Shown in pieces: positions 8,448-16,842 of a DNA stretch of 64,000 nucleotides. The stretch spans positions 4,265,501-4,329,500 of the forward strand of contig NZ_CP108518.1 of the NCBI RefSeq assembly GCF_035989885.1. Reading direction: 5' to 3'. Made by a program: the position numbers and the translations under genes. A model generated the notes under the pieces. The model had not been told where the DNA came from. It worked only from the letters and a program-made list of their open reading frames with translations, and did not search any database. The first letter of the stretch is position 1, and each line of letters begins with the position of its first letter. This stretch comes from Streptomyces sp. NBC_01232 (GTDB lineage: Bacteria; Actinomycetota; Actinomycetes; Streptomycetales; Streptomycetaceae).

Positions 8448-9593
8448 ATGTCGACGAGGGTGACGGTGGTGGGCGGCGGTGTGATCGCCCTGCTCACGGC
8501 GGTCGAGTGCGTGCTCGACGGACACAGGGTCACGGTGGTGGACCAGGGCCCCATCCCGCACAGCAGAGCCACCTCTTTCGACCAGCACAGGATCCTGCGG
8601 GCCCTGCACCCCGCGGACCCGCTGACCACGGCGGCCGCACTGCGTGCGCACCGCCGCTGGGTCGAACTGGAGGAGCTGTTCCTGACGCGGTTCTACGAGC
8701 AGGTCGGATCGCTCACCGTGCTGCCGCCGGCAGCGGCGGCGGACGCAGTGGCCATGCTTGCGGACGCCGGAGGGCGCGTCAGGGAACTCACCGCGGCCGG
8801 CCTGGCCGAACGCTATCCGCACCTGCACGTGGGCGGCGGCCTCGGCGCGGTACTGGAGGACGAGGCGGGCGTACTGCTCGCCGAGCGGGTCCTCGCCGCC
8901 TGCGTCGGCTGGCTGAAGTGGCAACGGGGCATCGACCTGATCGAGCACCGGGCCGTGACCGCCGTCGACGGCGAGAGCGGCAGCGTACGGCTGGTCGACG
9001 GACGGGTGCTGCGCAGCGACGCGGTGCTCATGGCCGTGGGCCCCTGGTCCCGGGACCTGCTGCCGCAGAGCATCTCCGAGCGGCTGACCCTGTACCGGCA
9101 GTCCCTCCTCTACTGCCGGGTTCCCCGGCACCAGGCGCAGGCCTGGGCGGCCACACCCGCCATACCGGCCCTCGGCACCGAGGGCGGAGCCTGGCTGATC
9201 CCGCCGGTGGCGGGCACGGCCCTGAAACTCACCTCGGCCACCGCCTGCCGGACGGTGGACTCGATCACCGACTACGCCACCGACCCGTACTGGCAGCGCA
9301 GGCTGGAGAAGGAGTTCGGGGACCTGCTGCCCGGCTTCGGCCCGGCCTGGGTCACCGCGGCGAAGGACGCGTACTACTCCTCCTTCGCCGAGACCGGCGG
9401 CCCGCTGCTGGTCGGCCTCGGCGGCGCGGGATTCGCGTACGCGGCCTGCGGTGGCACATCCTTCAAGTTCGCGCCGCTCATCGCGCGGTCGCTCGCCGAC
9501 CGGCTGACCGGCAGGAGTCCGTCGCCGACCGGCCTCGGTGCGCTCGACGGGCCACCGCTGGACGTCCACACCCCGCAGCTCGCGGGGCTGTGA
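8448..9593 (+). CDS. DAO-family FAD-dependent amino acid oxidoreductase
   Basis: 381 residues. ATG 8448 is preferred over GTG 8445 because GGGAGG (8436-8441) is ideally placed 6 nt upstream. The Rossmann dinucleotide motif VVGGGVIALLTAVE is at residues 7-20, and the C-terminal GLGGAGFAYAACGG is typical of sarcosine/D-amino acid oxidases. The family oxidises C-N bonds of secondary or D-amino acids. In known hydrazine-forming clusters, a DAO-type flavoenzyme cleaves the N6-substituted lysine made by the cupin-MetRS enzyme to release a hydrazino acid. Finding both types in one operon is the main argument for that chemistry here. Other substrates, such as glycine-type imino acids, are possible. 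Confidence 0.85.
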   Translation: MSTRVTVVGGGVIALLTAVECVLDGHRVTVVDQGPIPHSRATSFDQHRILRALHPADPLTTAAALRAHRRWVELEELFLTRFYEQVGSLTVLPPAAAADAVAMLADAGGRVRELTAAGLAERYPHLHVGGGLGAVLEDEAGVLLAERVLAACVGWLKWQRGIDLIEHRAVTAVDGESGSVRLVDGRVLRSDAVLMAVGPWSRDLLPQSISERLTLYRQSLLYCRVPRHQAQAWAATPAIPALGTEGGAWLIPPVAGTALKLTSATACRTVDSITDYATDPYWQRRLEKEFGDLLPGFGPAWVTAAKDAYYSSFAETGGPLLVGLGGAGFAYAACGGTSFKFAPLIARSLADRLTGRSPSPTGLGALDGPPLDVHTPQLAGL

Positions 9594-9622
9594 ACCGGCG
9601 GCCCGGGGTGAAGGAGCAGGCA

Positions 9623-10657
9623 GTGGCAACGGTGGACGACGTACGGCGGCTCGCGCTGAGCCTGCCGAGGACGCAGGAGCACCTGATCCGGGACCGGGTG
9701 AAGTTCCGGATCGGCTCGATCGTCTACCTCGCCCTGTCCCGGGACGAGAGCGAACTGGGCTTCGCCTTCCCCAAGGAGGAGCGTGCGGCGCTCGTCGCCG
9801 CCGAACCGGCGAAGTTCTTCCTGCCGCGCGAGTCCGATCTGCGCTTCAACTGGGTGGAGTCCCGCCTCGGGGCCCTGGACCCGGACGAGCTGACGGAACT
9901 GGTCACCGAGGCCTGGCGGATGGTGGTGCCCGCCAAGGTCGCCCGCGCGCACCTGGACCCGCCCGCCGCCACGCCGCTGCCGCCCGCGCCGTCCCTGGAC
10001 GAACTACGGGCCGCGGCCGAGGTGTTCAACGGCTTCGCGGGTGTGGACCGGAGCTGGCACGCGCTGCGCGAGGAGACCGGCCGGGCCCTGGACCTCTCGC
10101 TCGGCGCGCACCGCACCGCCCTGCACCGCTGGCTGAACTCCTGGGGCTGCCGCATCCGTTACCCGCGCGAGGGCGAGCCCGACACGTTCGGCGCGGGGCT
10201 CGCCGCATGGGGGGAGCGGCACCCTCTGGCGCACACGCCGCTCGCCCGGCTCACCGCGCGGGAGATCTCCCGGTTCGCCGCGGCGTACGAGGAGCTGGCG
10301 GCGCTGCCGATCGGCCGCCGCAGCCTCGGTCCGACCGCCGCGTCCAAGGCGCTGTACGCGCTGCGGCCCGACTCGGTCATGCCGTGGGACGCGGCCATCG
10401 CGCAGCGGCTGCACGGGGCCCGCGACGGGGCCGCCTTCGCCCGGCACCTGGAGCTCGGCCGGGCCTGGGCGCGTGCGGCGCTGGAGGAGAGCGGCGGGCT
10501 GCGGGAGGCGGACCTGTGCGCCGGGATCGGCCGGCCCGAGGTGTCCCTCGCCAAGATCCTCGACGAGTACCTCTACATCACGATCACCCACGCGGCGGCG
10601 GACGCCCGAAGGGCCGCCGACCCGGCGCAGCGGGCAACGACACCACCCGCGCCCTGA
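9623..10657 (+). CDS. YjbR/MmcQ-like N-terminal domain fused to an uncharacterised domain
   Basis: 344 residues from GTG 9623, chosen because AAGGAG sits at 9611-9616 with 6-nt spacing; GTG 9590, which overlaps the preceding stop, would add 11 residues. Residues 1-115 match the YjbR/CyaY-like fold: a VDDVRRLALSLP start, an FRIGSIVYL strand and a DELTELVTEAW helix. The remaining ~225 residues are mostly helical, with RTALHRWLNSWGCRIRYP and a conserved-looking LGPTAASKALYALRPDSVMPWD segment reminiscent of helical 'SKALHALRP' DNA-glycosylase-like proteins. Free YjbR proteins are about 115 residues, so this is a fusion. It ends the operon and converges on the next gene 28 nt away. No function assigned. 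Confidence 0.7.
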   Translation: MATVDDVRRLALSLPRTQEHLIRDRVKFRIGSIVYLALSRDESELGFAFPKEERAALVAAEPAKFFLPRESDLRFNWVESRLGALDPDELTELVTEAWRMVVPAKVARAHLDPPAATPLPPAPSLDELRAAAEVFNGFAGVDRSWHALREETGRALDLSLGAHRTALHRWLNSWGCRIRYPREGEPDTFGAGLAAWGERHPLAHTPLARLTAREISRFAAAYEELAALPIGRRSLGPTAASKALYALRPDSVMPWDAAIAQRLHGARDGAAFARHLELGRAWARAALEESGGLREADLCAGIGRPEVSLAKILDEYLYITITHAAADARRAADPAQRATTPPAP

Positions 10658-10685
10658 TCGGCGGCCTCCCGGGGAAGGGCCGGTC

Positions 10686-12167
10686 CTACCTCGACTGGCG
10701 TACGTGCGCCCCGGCCCGCGCCGCCGCGGGCACCGGGTCCTCCTCGGTCGGGTCCGGCTGCGTCAGCGCGTACGCCCGGGCCATCGGCGTCAGCCCGTAC
10801 TGCCCCGGCAGGTCGGAGTGGTCCAGCAGCCCCGCGTCGAGGAGCCGTTCGAGGAGGTCCTCCACCGGCTGCGCGGACCGCTCGACCAGCATGGCGAGCG
10901 CGTCCGCGGACTCGTACACCACGTTGTCGACGGAGGGCGGGTTGTCGGAGCCGGCGAACTGGCGCAGCATCAGCCGGGCCCACGGGGTCAGCAGCCGGTA
11001 GGCGCTGTCCAGGCGGGTGCTCAGCGCGTCGTCCCCCACCTGCAGCCGGGCCAGGAAGCGGCCGGACGCCCGCTGTCCGCCGGGGCCGTCCTGTCCGTCC
11101 TGTCCGCCCTGCCCGTCGCCGAGCAGCTCGGACACGGAGTCCTGGAGCATCCACTCGGGCCGGGCCGCGATGCGCCGGCCCGCCAGGTTGAGCGCCAGCG
11201 GCAGGTCCCCGCAGGCGTCGGCGAGGCGCAGGCAGGCGCGCGGCTCGGTGCCGACGCGGTCCGAGCCCAGCAGCCGGGCCAGGAGCTCCATCGACTCGTC
11301 ACGGTCCAGTGCGGGGAGCCGGATCCGGCCAATTCCGTCGAGGCCCAGTAGCCGCGACCGGCTGGTGATGATGATGCGGCTCTCGGGCGCCGCGATGAGA
11401 AGTTCCCGGATCTGACGCTCGTGCTGGACGCCGTCCAGCACCACCAGCAGCCGCCGTCGGTTGAGCAGCGAACGGTACAGGCCGATTCTCTGGCCGGGAT
11501 CGCTCGGGATCCGGTCGGTGGGGATGCCGAGCGCCTCCAGGAAGCCGCCGGCGATCCCGGCGGCGTCCTTGCGTCCGTCCGCGGCCGGGTCCAGGTTCGC
11601 GTACAGCTGCCCGTCGGGCAGGTTCACGGCCAGTTCGTGGGCGAGCCGCAGGGCGAAGGCGGTCTTGCCCACCCCCACCTGCCCGCTGATCACCAGGGGC
11701 GCCGCGGGGCTCTGTCCGCCGTACGAGGGGGCGGTCAGCGCCCGGGCCCGCTGGAGCAGTTCACGCCGTCCGACCAGGGGCTGGGCCTCCATCGGCAGCT
11801 GTGAGGGCGGCGGCAGCACGGCGCGTACGTCGGCGGCGCGCAGCTCGTTCTCCTGGTGCTGCTGCACGGCCTTGACGGCCGGCCGGGCCGTTCCGTCGTC
11901 CCCCTCGGCGCGGGCCGCCTCGTGCCAGCGGCGCTCCCAGGTGGCGCGGTCGCCACCGCACGCCTCGGCGAAGGCGAGGGCCACCTGAAGGGTCGGGAGG
12001 CGGTATCCGGCGGCCGCGTCGGAGAGCACGGACGCGGAGAACATGGCGCGTGTGGCCATGTCACGGTAGCCGGGACTGCCCGCCGCGGTCCGCAGCCTGC
12101 GCAATTCCCGGGCGAACGCGGTGACTGGTCCGGCATCGGGGGCCAGTGGTCTCTCCAGTCTTCCCAC
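10686..12167 (-). CDS. NB-ARC regulator with N-terminal HTH
   Basis: 493 residues starting at GTG 12167 with GGAG upstream. Residues about 15-75 look like an XRE-type helix-turn-helix (FARELRRLRTAAG start). An NB-ARC/STAND ATPase follows with P-loop GQVGVGKTAFA (about residues 161-171) and Walker B-like RRLLVVLDGVQ. The C-terminal region is short and lacks clear TPRs, unlike AfsR. STAND regulators couple nucleotide binding to signal-dependent activation of transcription. It is divergent from the SARP gene across a 173-nt region and convergent with the region-1 operon, so it may regulate either. The effector is unknown. Confidence 0.8.
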   Translation of the reverse strand: MGRLERPLAPDAGPVTAFARELRRLRTAAGSPGYRDMATRAMFSASVLSDAAAGYRLPTLQVALAFAEACGGDRATWERRWHEAARAEGDDGTARPAVKAVQQHQENELRAADVRAVLPPPSQLPMEAQPLVGRRELLQRARALTAPSYGGQSPAAPLVISGQVGVGKTAFALRLAHELAVNLPDGQLYANLDPAADGRKDAAGIAGGFLEALGIPTDRIPSDPGQRIGLYRSLLNRRRLLVVLDGVQHERQIRELLIAAPESRIIITSRSRLLGLDGIGRIRLPALDRDESMELLARLLGSDRVGTEPRACLRLADACGDLPLALNLAGRRIAARPEWMLQDSVSELLGDGQGGQDGQDGPGGQRASGRFLARLQVGDDALSTRLDSAYRLLTPWARLMLRQFAGSDNPPSVDNVVYESADALAMLVERSAQPVEDLLERLLDAGLLDHSDLPGQYGLTPMARAYALTQPDPTEEDPVPAAARAGAHVRQSR

Positions 12168-12340
12168 ACTCTGCTCCTTCGGTACTCGCTGTGTGTGCTG
12201 CCTGCTCTGGGCCGCCCGTGAACTGTCCGTGTCGCCCTTCCTGATCTGCTACCGGATGCTTACCGCGTGCGAGGGGTAACCCCTATGATCCGGTTGGCAT
12301 GACCTGGCCAGGGGTCTTGTTCTTTGGGGGTGGATGTCCG
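12168..12340. promoter_or_regulatory. Divergent promoter region with 13-bp palindrome
   Basis: The 173-nt gap between the two divergent regulator genes must hold both promoters. At 12272-12284 lies AGGGGT-A-ACCCCT, a perfect 6-bp inverted repeat around one base, about 57 nt before the SARP start. It is a candidate operator for one of the two proteins. I could not fix -35/-10 elements with confidence. Confidence 0.45.
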
Positions 12341-15300
12341 ATGCCGGGGGCGGATGCGGAATCCGGGGAGAGACGGAGTGGGGCACCTGTGGGGGACAGG
12401 CTGCGCTTCAACGTCCTCGGATCTCTTGAGGGTTGGAACGACGAGGTACGGCTGAGGCTGGGGGGAGCGATACAGGAACGGGTCCTGTGCATGTTGCTGC
12501 TCGAAGCCGGCCGGGTGGTGCCCGTAGCACGGCTGGTCGAGGCGACCTGGGAGAAGGACCCGCCGGTGACCGCGGCGCACCAGGTCCGCAAGGCCGTCGC
12601 CGACCTGCGGCGGCGGATACCCACCGGCACCGAGGTGATCGCCACCGACGGGCCGGGATACCGCGTGGTGGTGGCGGACGACCAGGTGGACCTCCTGGAG
12701 TTCGGCGCCCTGACCAGGGCGGCGGCCCAGGCCCTGCGGGAAGGCGCGCAGTCCGCGGCCGCCGAGGCGCTGCGGGCCGCCCTCGCACTGTGGCGGGGCT
12801 CGGTCCTGTCCGGGACGGGCGGACCGGTGATCGAGGCCGCCGCGACCGCGCTGGAAGAGCGCCGGCTCGCCGCCGCCGAGCAGTTCTTCGACCTGTGCCT
12901 CGCCCTCGGCGAGAGCGGCGAACTCATCTCGGGCCTGCGCGCCCTGATCACCCAGCACCCGTTGCGGGAGACGCTGCGCGGCCAGCTGATGCTCGCCCTG
13001 TACCGCTCCGGGCGGCAGGCCGAGGCGCTCAAGGAGTACGGGGAGGTCCGCGGGCTGCTCGTGGACGAGCTCGGGATCGACCCGGGACCCCGGCTGGCCA
13101 GGCTGTACGAGGCGATCCTGCGGGACAGCCCCGAGCTGGCCGCGCCCGAACGGCCGGCGCCGGTGGCCGCGGTGCCCGTACGTCCGGCTCCCGAGCCGGT
13201 CGTTCCCGTGACTCCGGCTCCCGAGCCGGTCCTTCCCGTACCGGCGGTGTCCGAAGGCGCCGTTCCCGAAGCCCCGGCCCCGGCCCCGTCCCCGGCGGAA
13301 CCGGCACGGGAGGCACCGGGGACGCGGGCCGCGCCGGCCGACGCCCCGTGCACCCTGCCGCACGACCTGCCCGACTTCACCGGCCGCGCCAAGGAACTGG
13401 CCGAGCTCTTCGACTACGTGCAGGACGAGGGCCGGGGCAGCGACCGGTACGCCCGGATCGTGGCCATCGACGGCATGGGCGGCATGGGCAAGACGACCCT
13501 GGCGGTGCGCGCCGCGCACCGGCTGGCCGACCGGTATCCCGACGGGCAGCTCCACATCGACCTGCACGGATTCACCCCGGGCCGGGCTCCGGTGACGCCG
13601 GCCGCCGCGCTCGACAGCCTGCTGCGGACCTTCGGGACCCCCGGCGACCGGATTCCCGAGGACCTGGAGGGGCGCACCGCCCTGTGGCGGTCGCTGCTGG
13701 ACGGCCGGCGGATGCTGCTGCTGTTCGACAACGCGGTCGACGCGGCGCAGATCAGGCCCCTGCTGCCGGCCTCGCCGGGCTCCCTGGCCCTGATCACGAG
13801 CCGGGGGCGGCTGCTGGACCTGGACGGCGTCGAGTGGGTGTCGATCGGGATGATGGAGCCCGAGGACAGCACCAGCCTGATGGCGGAGACCCTGGGCACG
13901 ACCCGGGTGGCCGCCGAGCCGGCGGCCTCCGCCGAACTGGCCGAGCTGTGCGGCCATCTGCCGCTGGCACTGCGGATCGCGACCGCGCGGCTGCGCAACA
14001 GGCCGCGCTGGACGGTGCGTTATCTCGTCGAGCGGCTGCGCGACGAGAAGCGCCGTATGGACGAGCTCAGTTCGGGCGAGCGCAGCGTCGCGGCGACCCT
14101 TCGCCTGTCGTACCTCGCGATGGACGAGGAGTACCGCACCGCGTTCCGCATCCTCAGCCTGTACCCGTGCGCCGGCACCGACGTCTACTCGGCGGCCGCG
14201 CTCCTCGGTACGACCGTCCGTGACGCGGAGGACGCCCTGGAGTTCCTGCTCGACGTGCATCTGGTCCAGCAGCCCGACATCGGTCTCTACACCTTCCACG
14301 ACCTGGTGCGCAGTTTCGCCCAGAGCCTGCGGGGCTCGGCGACGGCGGACGACGACGCGGAGGCCGTCGAGCGGCTGCTCGGCTACTACCTGACGACCTC
14401 GGACGCGGCCTGCGAGGTGCTGTTCCCGGGCCGCGAACGCCGGCCCACCGGTCTCCCGCCCTACCAGGGCGAACGGCCGGCCTTCCGGCTGGCCGATCAG
14501 GCGGTGCGGTGGTTCGACCGGGAGCAGGCGGGACTCCTGGCGGCCGCGTCCCTCGCCGAGCGGTCCGGCCACGACAGGTACGCGGCCTGTCTGAGCCGCA
14601 ACGTCGGCTTCCACCTGCACACGCACGGACAGCTGGACGAGTTCTGGAGCGTCGGCCATCTCGCGGTGGCCGCCGCCCGGCGGCTCGACGACCCGGCGCT
14701 CCTCGGCATCAGCCTGGCCAATCTGGGCGCGGCCTGCTGGAAACTCGGCCGCTTCGAGGAGGGGCTGGAGGTGGCCACGGAGGCGCGCGACACGGCGGTC
14801 CGCGTCGGGGACCGGCACACCGAGGCGCACAGCGAGGCGACCATCGGGCTGCTGATGTCGATGCTCGGGAGGTACGAGGAGGCCCTGCCCCTGCTGGAGC
14901 GGTCGCTCACGATGGCCGGGGAACTGGGCAACCCGCGCGAGGAGGCCGAGAGTCTCACCATGCTCAGTACGTTGTACGAGCGGTGGGGCCGGTTCCAGGA
15001 CGCGGCCACCTGCGCCCGCAGGGCGATCGAGATCGACCGGGACCTCGGCTACCGCAGCAACGAGATCATGGCCCTGGCCGATCTGGCCTTCGCGCAGGTG
15101 GGCCTCGGCGAGTACACGGACGCGCACGAGACCCTCAAGCGCGCCCGCGACCTGTGCGACGAGACGAGGTCGCCGGGGGACGTCGCCCTCGTGTTCGCGG
15201 TGTCCGCGCAGGTGGCGCAGGAGCGGGGGGACGGCACACAGGCCCGTGCGTTCGCCGAGCGGGCCCTGCTCCTCGGCCGTACGAGCGGCGCCCCCATCCG

Positions 15301-15556
15301 GCTCGCCAAGGTCGAGAACGTGCTCGGCCGGCTCCACATGACGTGGGGGGAGCACGAGGAGGCGCTGGCCCTGCACGCACACGCCCACAAGATCGCGGCG
15401 CCGATGAGCTTCCGCGCCGAGGAGGCGTCCGCGCTGGTGGGTCTGGCCCGTGCGGCCGACGCCCTCGGGGATTCCCCGACGGCGGCCGTGCACCGCGCTG
15501 CCGCCGAGGAATTATTCGAGTTCATGGACCTGCCGGACCACCGCAGGACGTACTGA
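12341..15556 (+). CDS. AfsR-type SARP transcriptional activator (wHTH-BTAD-NB-ARC-TPR)
   Basis: 1071 residues. An OmpR-like winged helix spans residues about 20-110 (LRFNVLGSLEG start), followed by the bacterial transcriptional activation domain to about 260 (VDELGIDPGPRLARLYEAIL end). A Pro/Ala-rich linker of ~65 residues and an NB-ARC ATPase with P-loop GMGGMGKTTLA (about 378-388) come next, and TPR-like repeats fill the C-terminal 350 residues. Such proteins bind heptameric direct repeats and switch on antibiotic clusters. ATG 12341 is taken as start; ATG 12299 in the same frame would add 14 residues. A TTA codon at 15512-15514 makes full translation dependent on bldA. The nearest candidate targets are the region-1 operon and the genes just downstream. 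Confidence 0.88.
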   Translation: MPGADAESGERRSGAPVGDRLRFNVLGSLEGWNDEVRLRLGGAIQERVLCMLLLEAGRVVPVARLVEATWEKDPPVTAAHQVRKAVADLRRRIPTGTEVIATDGPGYRVVVADDQVDLLEFGALTRAAAQALREGAQSAAAEALRAALALWRGSVLSGTGGPVIEAAATALEERRLAAAEQFFDLCLALGESGELISGLRALITQHPLRETLRGQLMLALYRSGRQAEALKEYGEVRGLLVDELGIDPGPRLARLYEAILRDSPELAAPERPAPVAAVPVRPAPEPVVPVTPAPEPVLPVPAVSEGAVPEAPAPAPSPAEPAREAPGTRAAPADAPCTLPHDLPDFTGRAKELAELFDYVQDEGRGSDRYARIVAIDGMGGMGKTTLAVRAAHRLADRYPDGQLHIDLHGFTPGRAPVTPAAALDSLLRTFGTPGDRIPEDLEGRTALWRSLLDGRRMLLLFDNAVDAAQIRPLLPASPGSLALITSRGRLLDLDGVEWVSIGMMEPEDSTSLMAETLGTTRVAAEPAASAELAELCGHLPLALRIATARLRNRPRWTVRYLVERLRDEKRRMDELSSGERSVAATLRLSYLAMDEEYRTAFRILSLYPCAGTDVYSAAALLGTTVRDAEDALEFLLDVHLVQQPDIGLYTFHDLVRSFAQSLRGSATADDDAEAVERLLGYYLTTSDAACEVLFPGRERRPTGLPPYQGERPAFRLADQAVRWFDREQAGLLAAASLAERSGHDRYAACLSRNVGFHLHTHGQLDEFWSVGHLAVAAARRLDDPALLGISLANLGAACWKLGRFEEGLEVATEARDTAVRVGDRHTEAHSEATIGLLMSMLGRYEEALPLLERSLTMAGELGNPREEAESLTMLSTLYERWGRFQDAATCARRAIEIDRDLGYRSNEIMALADLAFAQVGLGEYTDAHETLKRARDLCDETRSPGDVALVFAVSAQVAQERGDGTQARAFAERALLLGRTSGAPIRLAKVENVLGRLHMTWGEHEEALALHAHAHKIAAPMSFRAEEASALVGLARAADALGDSPTAAVHRAAAEELFEFMDLPDHRRTY
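15512..15514 (+). promoter_or_regulatory. TTA leucine codon in the SARP gene (bldA control point)
   Basis: The codon order GAG-GAA-TTA-TTC-GAG near the end of the SARP gene is in frame. TTA is very rare in Streptomyces and is read only by the bldA tRNA, which accumulates late in growth. It lies 15 codons before the stop, in the last TPR-like stretch. Confidence 0.8.
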
Positions 15557-15562
15557 GCCCGC

Positions 15563-15610
15563 ACATGAACGTGCCCCGCACCGGATCCCGGGTGCGGGGC
15601 ACGTTCATGT
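15563..15610. terminator. Perfect 20-bp hairpin between convergent genes
   Basis: Arms 15563-15582 and 15591-15610 are perfectly complementary (20 bp, beginning ACATGAACGTG) around an 8-nt loop. It lies between the stop of the SARP gene and the end of the opposing small-peptide gene and should stop transcription from both sides. No U-tract, as usual in Streptomyces. Confidence 0.85.
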
Positions 15611-15631
15611 CGTACGCGGCAAGCGGCCGGC

Positions 15632-15808
15632 CTAGCGGGGGGACGGGACCGGGGTCGGGGCGGGGGAGGCGATGCCCGGGCCGCGGTCGTCCGCCAGGAC
15701 CTGGTAGCCGGAGGGCTGACCGGCGTCCGCCGGGCTGACCGTCACACCGACTCCGATCGCCAGAGCCGCCGCGATGATCCCGATCAGTCCAGCCAGCTTG
15801 CTGCGCAT
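15632..15808 (-). CDS. Small secreted peptide (58 aa)
   Basis: 58 residues, MRSKLAGLIGIIAAALAIG at the start. Two positive charges followed by a ~16-residue hydrophobic core and an SPADAG segment make a classical Sec signal peptide with likely cleavage after ADA (about residue 29). The mature part would be about 29 residues, GQPSGYQ...SPAPTPVPSPR, ending Pro-rich. AGGGGGTTCCTCAC upstream offers a weak ribosome site. It converges on the SARP gene across the hairpin. Small secreted peptides beside SARP genes are seen elsewhere in Streptomyces, but I do not recognise this one. Confidence 0.6.
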   Translation of the reverse strand: MRSKLAGLIGIIAAALAIGVGVTVSPADAGQPSGYQVLADDRGPGIASPAPTPVPSPR

Positions 15809-15894
15809 GTGAGGAACCCCCTGGTGTGTACCCGGTGCGGCTCCCCCCGTGGTGCGGCGGCCGCTCTCGACAGGACAAAGACTGGAGGAGGCCC

Positions 15895-15910
15895 TTACCG
15901 GTCCGTTCCC
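15895..15910. repeat. 16-bp dispersed repeat, copy 1
   Basis: Copy 1 of TTACCGGTCCGTTCCC, containing the palindrome ACCGGT. It begins exactly at the reverse-strand TAA stop of the ATP-grasp gene. Confidence 0.85.
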
Positions 15911-16800
15911 CTCTCGATACCGCTCGCGGGAACGGGCAGGGAACGGCCGTTACCGGTCCGTTCCCGCTCCGGTTCCGTGGCCGCCGCGATCCGGGATCCC
16001 CGCGCGCCGACCAGCACGTCCGTCCGTGTGGTGCCCGATTCGTACCCGGCCAGATCCAGCAGGGCCCGTACCGTCGAGCGGATTCCGGCCTGCTCCGCGT
16101 CGCGGAGCGGCGGGGCGCTTCCCTCGGGGGCGATGTCGGCCACCAGGTGCATGCCGTCGACGGTCAGGGTGTCCACCCGGAACTTGGCGCCGGTCAGGAA
16201 CTCTTCGACGAGATAGGGGGCCGAGTGCCGGGCGGTGACCGCCTGTTCGGCCCAGCGGGTGAGCCCGGCCCGGTCGTGTACCGCAACGGTCCACCAACAT
16301 CCCGCTTTGTCGGCCGACTTGATGACCACGGGCAGGGGGAATTCCTCCGCCAGCGAGCACGCCTCGGTGACGGTCTGCGCCTCCTCGGCCCGTACGGCCG
16401 AGGTCCGGCTCTCGTTGAGGATGCGCCGGATCGTCACCGCGTCCGGCAGCCGGCCCGGCGGCCTGCCGCGGCTCGCGGTGAGTTCCCGCAGGACCTCCTC
16501 GGCGGCGGCCGCGGCCGAGCGGCCGAGACCCTTCTCCAGATCGCTCGCGAGGTAAAGGATCTGCCCGATCCCGTGCTCGAGGACCGTGTCCGTCAGCAGG
16601 GCGCGCAGGGCGGCCGCGTCGTCGAAGTCGACCCGCAGGAGTCTCTGCGGGGGCACCCCCGGGAGCGGCAGCGCGTCCGCCGGCCGGGGTGCGGCGTCCG
16701 TCACCACCCAGATGTCCAGGCCCGCCACGGTCGCAGCGTTCACGAGCCCGGGTCCGGGCCTGACCAGAACTACCCGCTCCGCGGCCTGTCTGATGATCAC
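15895..16800 (-). CDS. ATP-grasp protein with replaced C-terminus
   Basis: 301 residues if started at GTG 16800, favoured because GGAGGAG lies 6 nt upstream; ATG 16815 would put that element inside the gene. The N-terminal domain and the ATP-binding lysine loop PLPVVIKSADKAG are visible, as in MvdC/PylC-like ATP-grasp proteins. The last part should carry the E-x-N metal-binding strand, but after GTTRTDVLVGARG the sequence runs into IAAATEPERE and then into residues encoded by the 16-bp repeat family. The usual C-terminal ~80-100 residues are missing. It may be a decayed or truncated ligase, or a divergent one. It probably lost activity, but this is not certain. Confidence 0.65.
   Translation of the reverse strand: MIIRQAAERVVLVRPGPGLVNAATVAGLDIWVVTDAAPRPADALPLPGVPPQRLLRVDFDDAAALRALLTDTVLEHGIGQILYLASDLEKGLGRSAAAAAEEVLRELTASRGRPPGRLPDAVTIRRILNESRTSAVRAEEAQTVTEACSLAEEFPLPVVIKSADKAGCWWTVAVHDRAGLTRWAEQAVTARHSAPYLVEEFLTGAKFRVDTLTVDGMHLVADIAPEGSAPPLRDAEQAGIRSTVRALLDLAGYESGTTRTDVLVGARGSRIAAATEPERERTGNGRSLPVPASGIERGTDR
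15950..15965. repeat. 16-bp dispersed repeat, copy 2
   Basis: Second exact copy, same orientation, 55 nt after copy 1 and inside the 3' end of the ATP-grasp gene. Between copies 1 and 2 lie further GGGAACGG-type half-copies, so the last ~25 codons of the gene are built from this repeat family. Confidence 0.85.
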
Positions 16801-16842
16801 AGAAATCTCCTCCATCGTGTCTCACGAGGGTGGTGTCGGGCT

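Noticed and set aside
12260..15493. 1077-residue reverse frame antisense to the SARP gene
   Set aside because: Arg/Gly/Val-rich composition from codon shadowing, no domain recognisable; the + strand SARP has clear domains.
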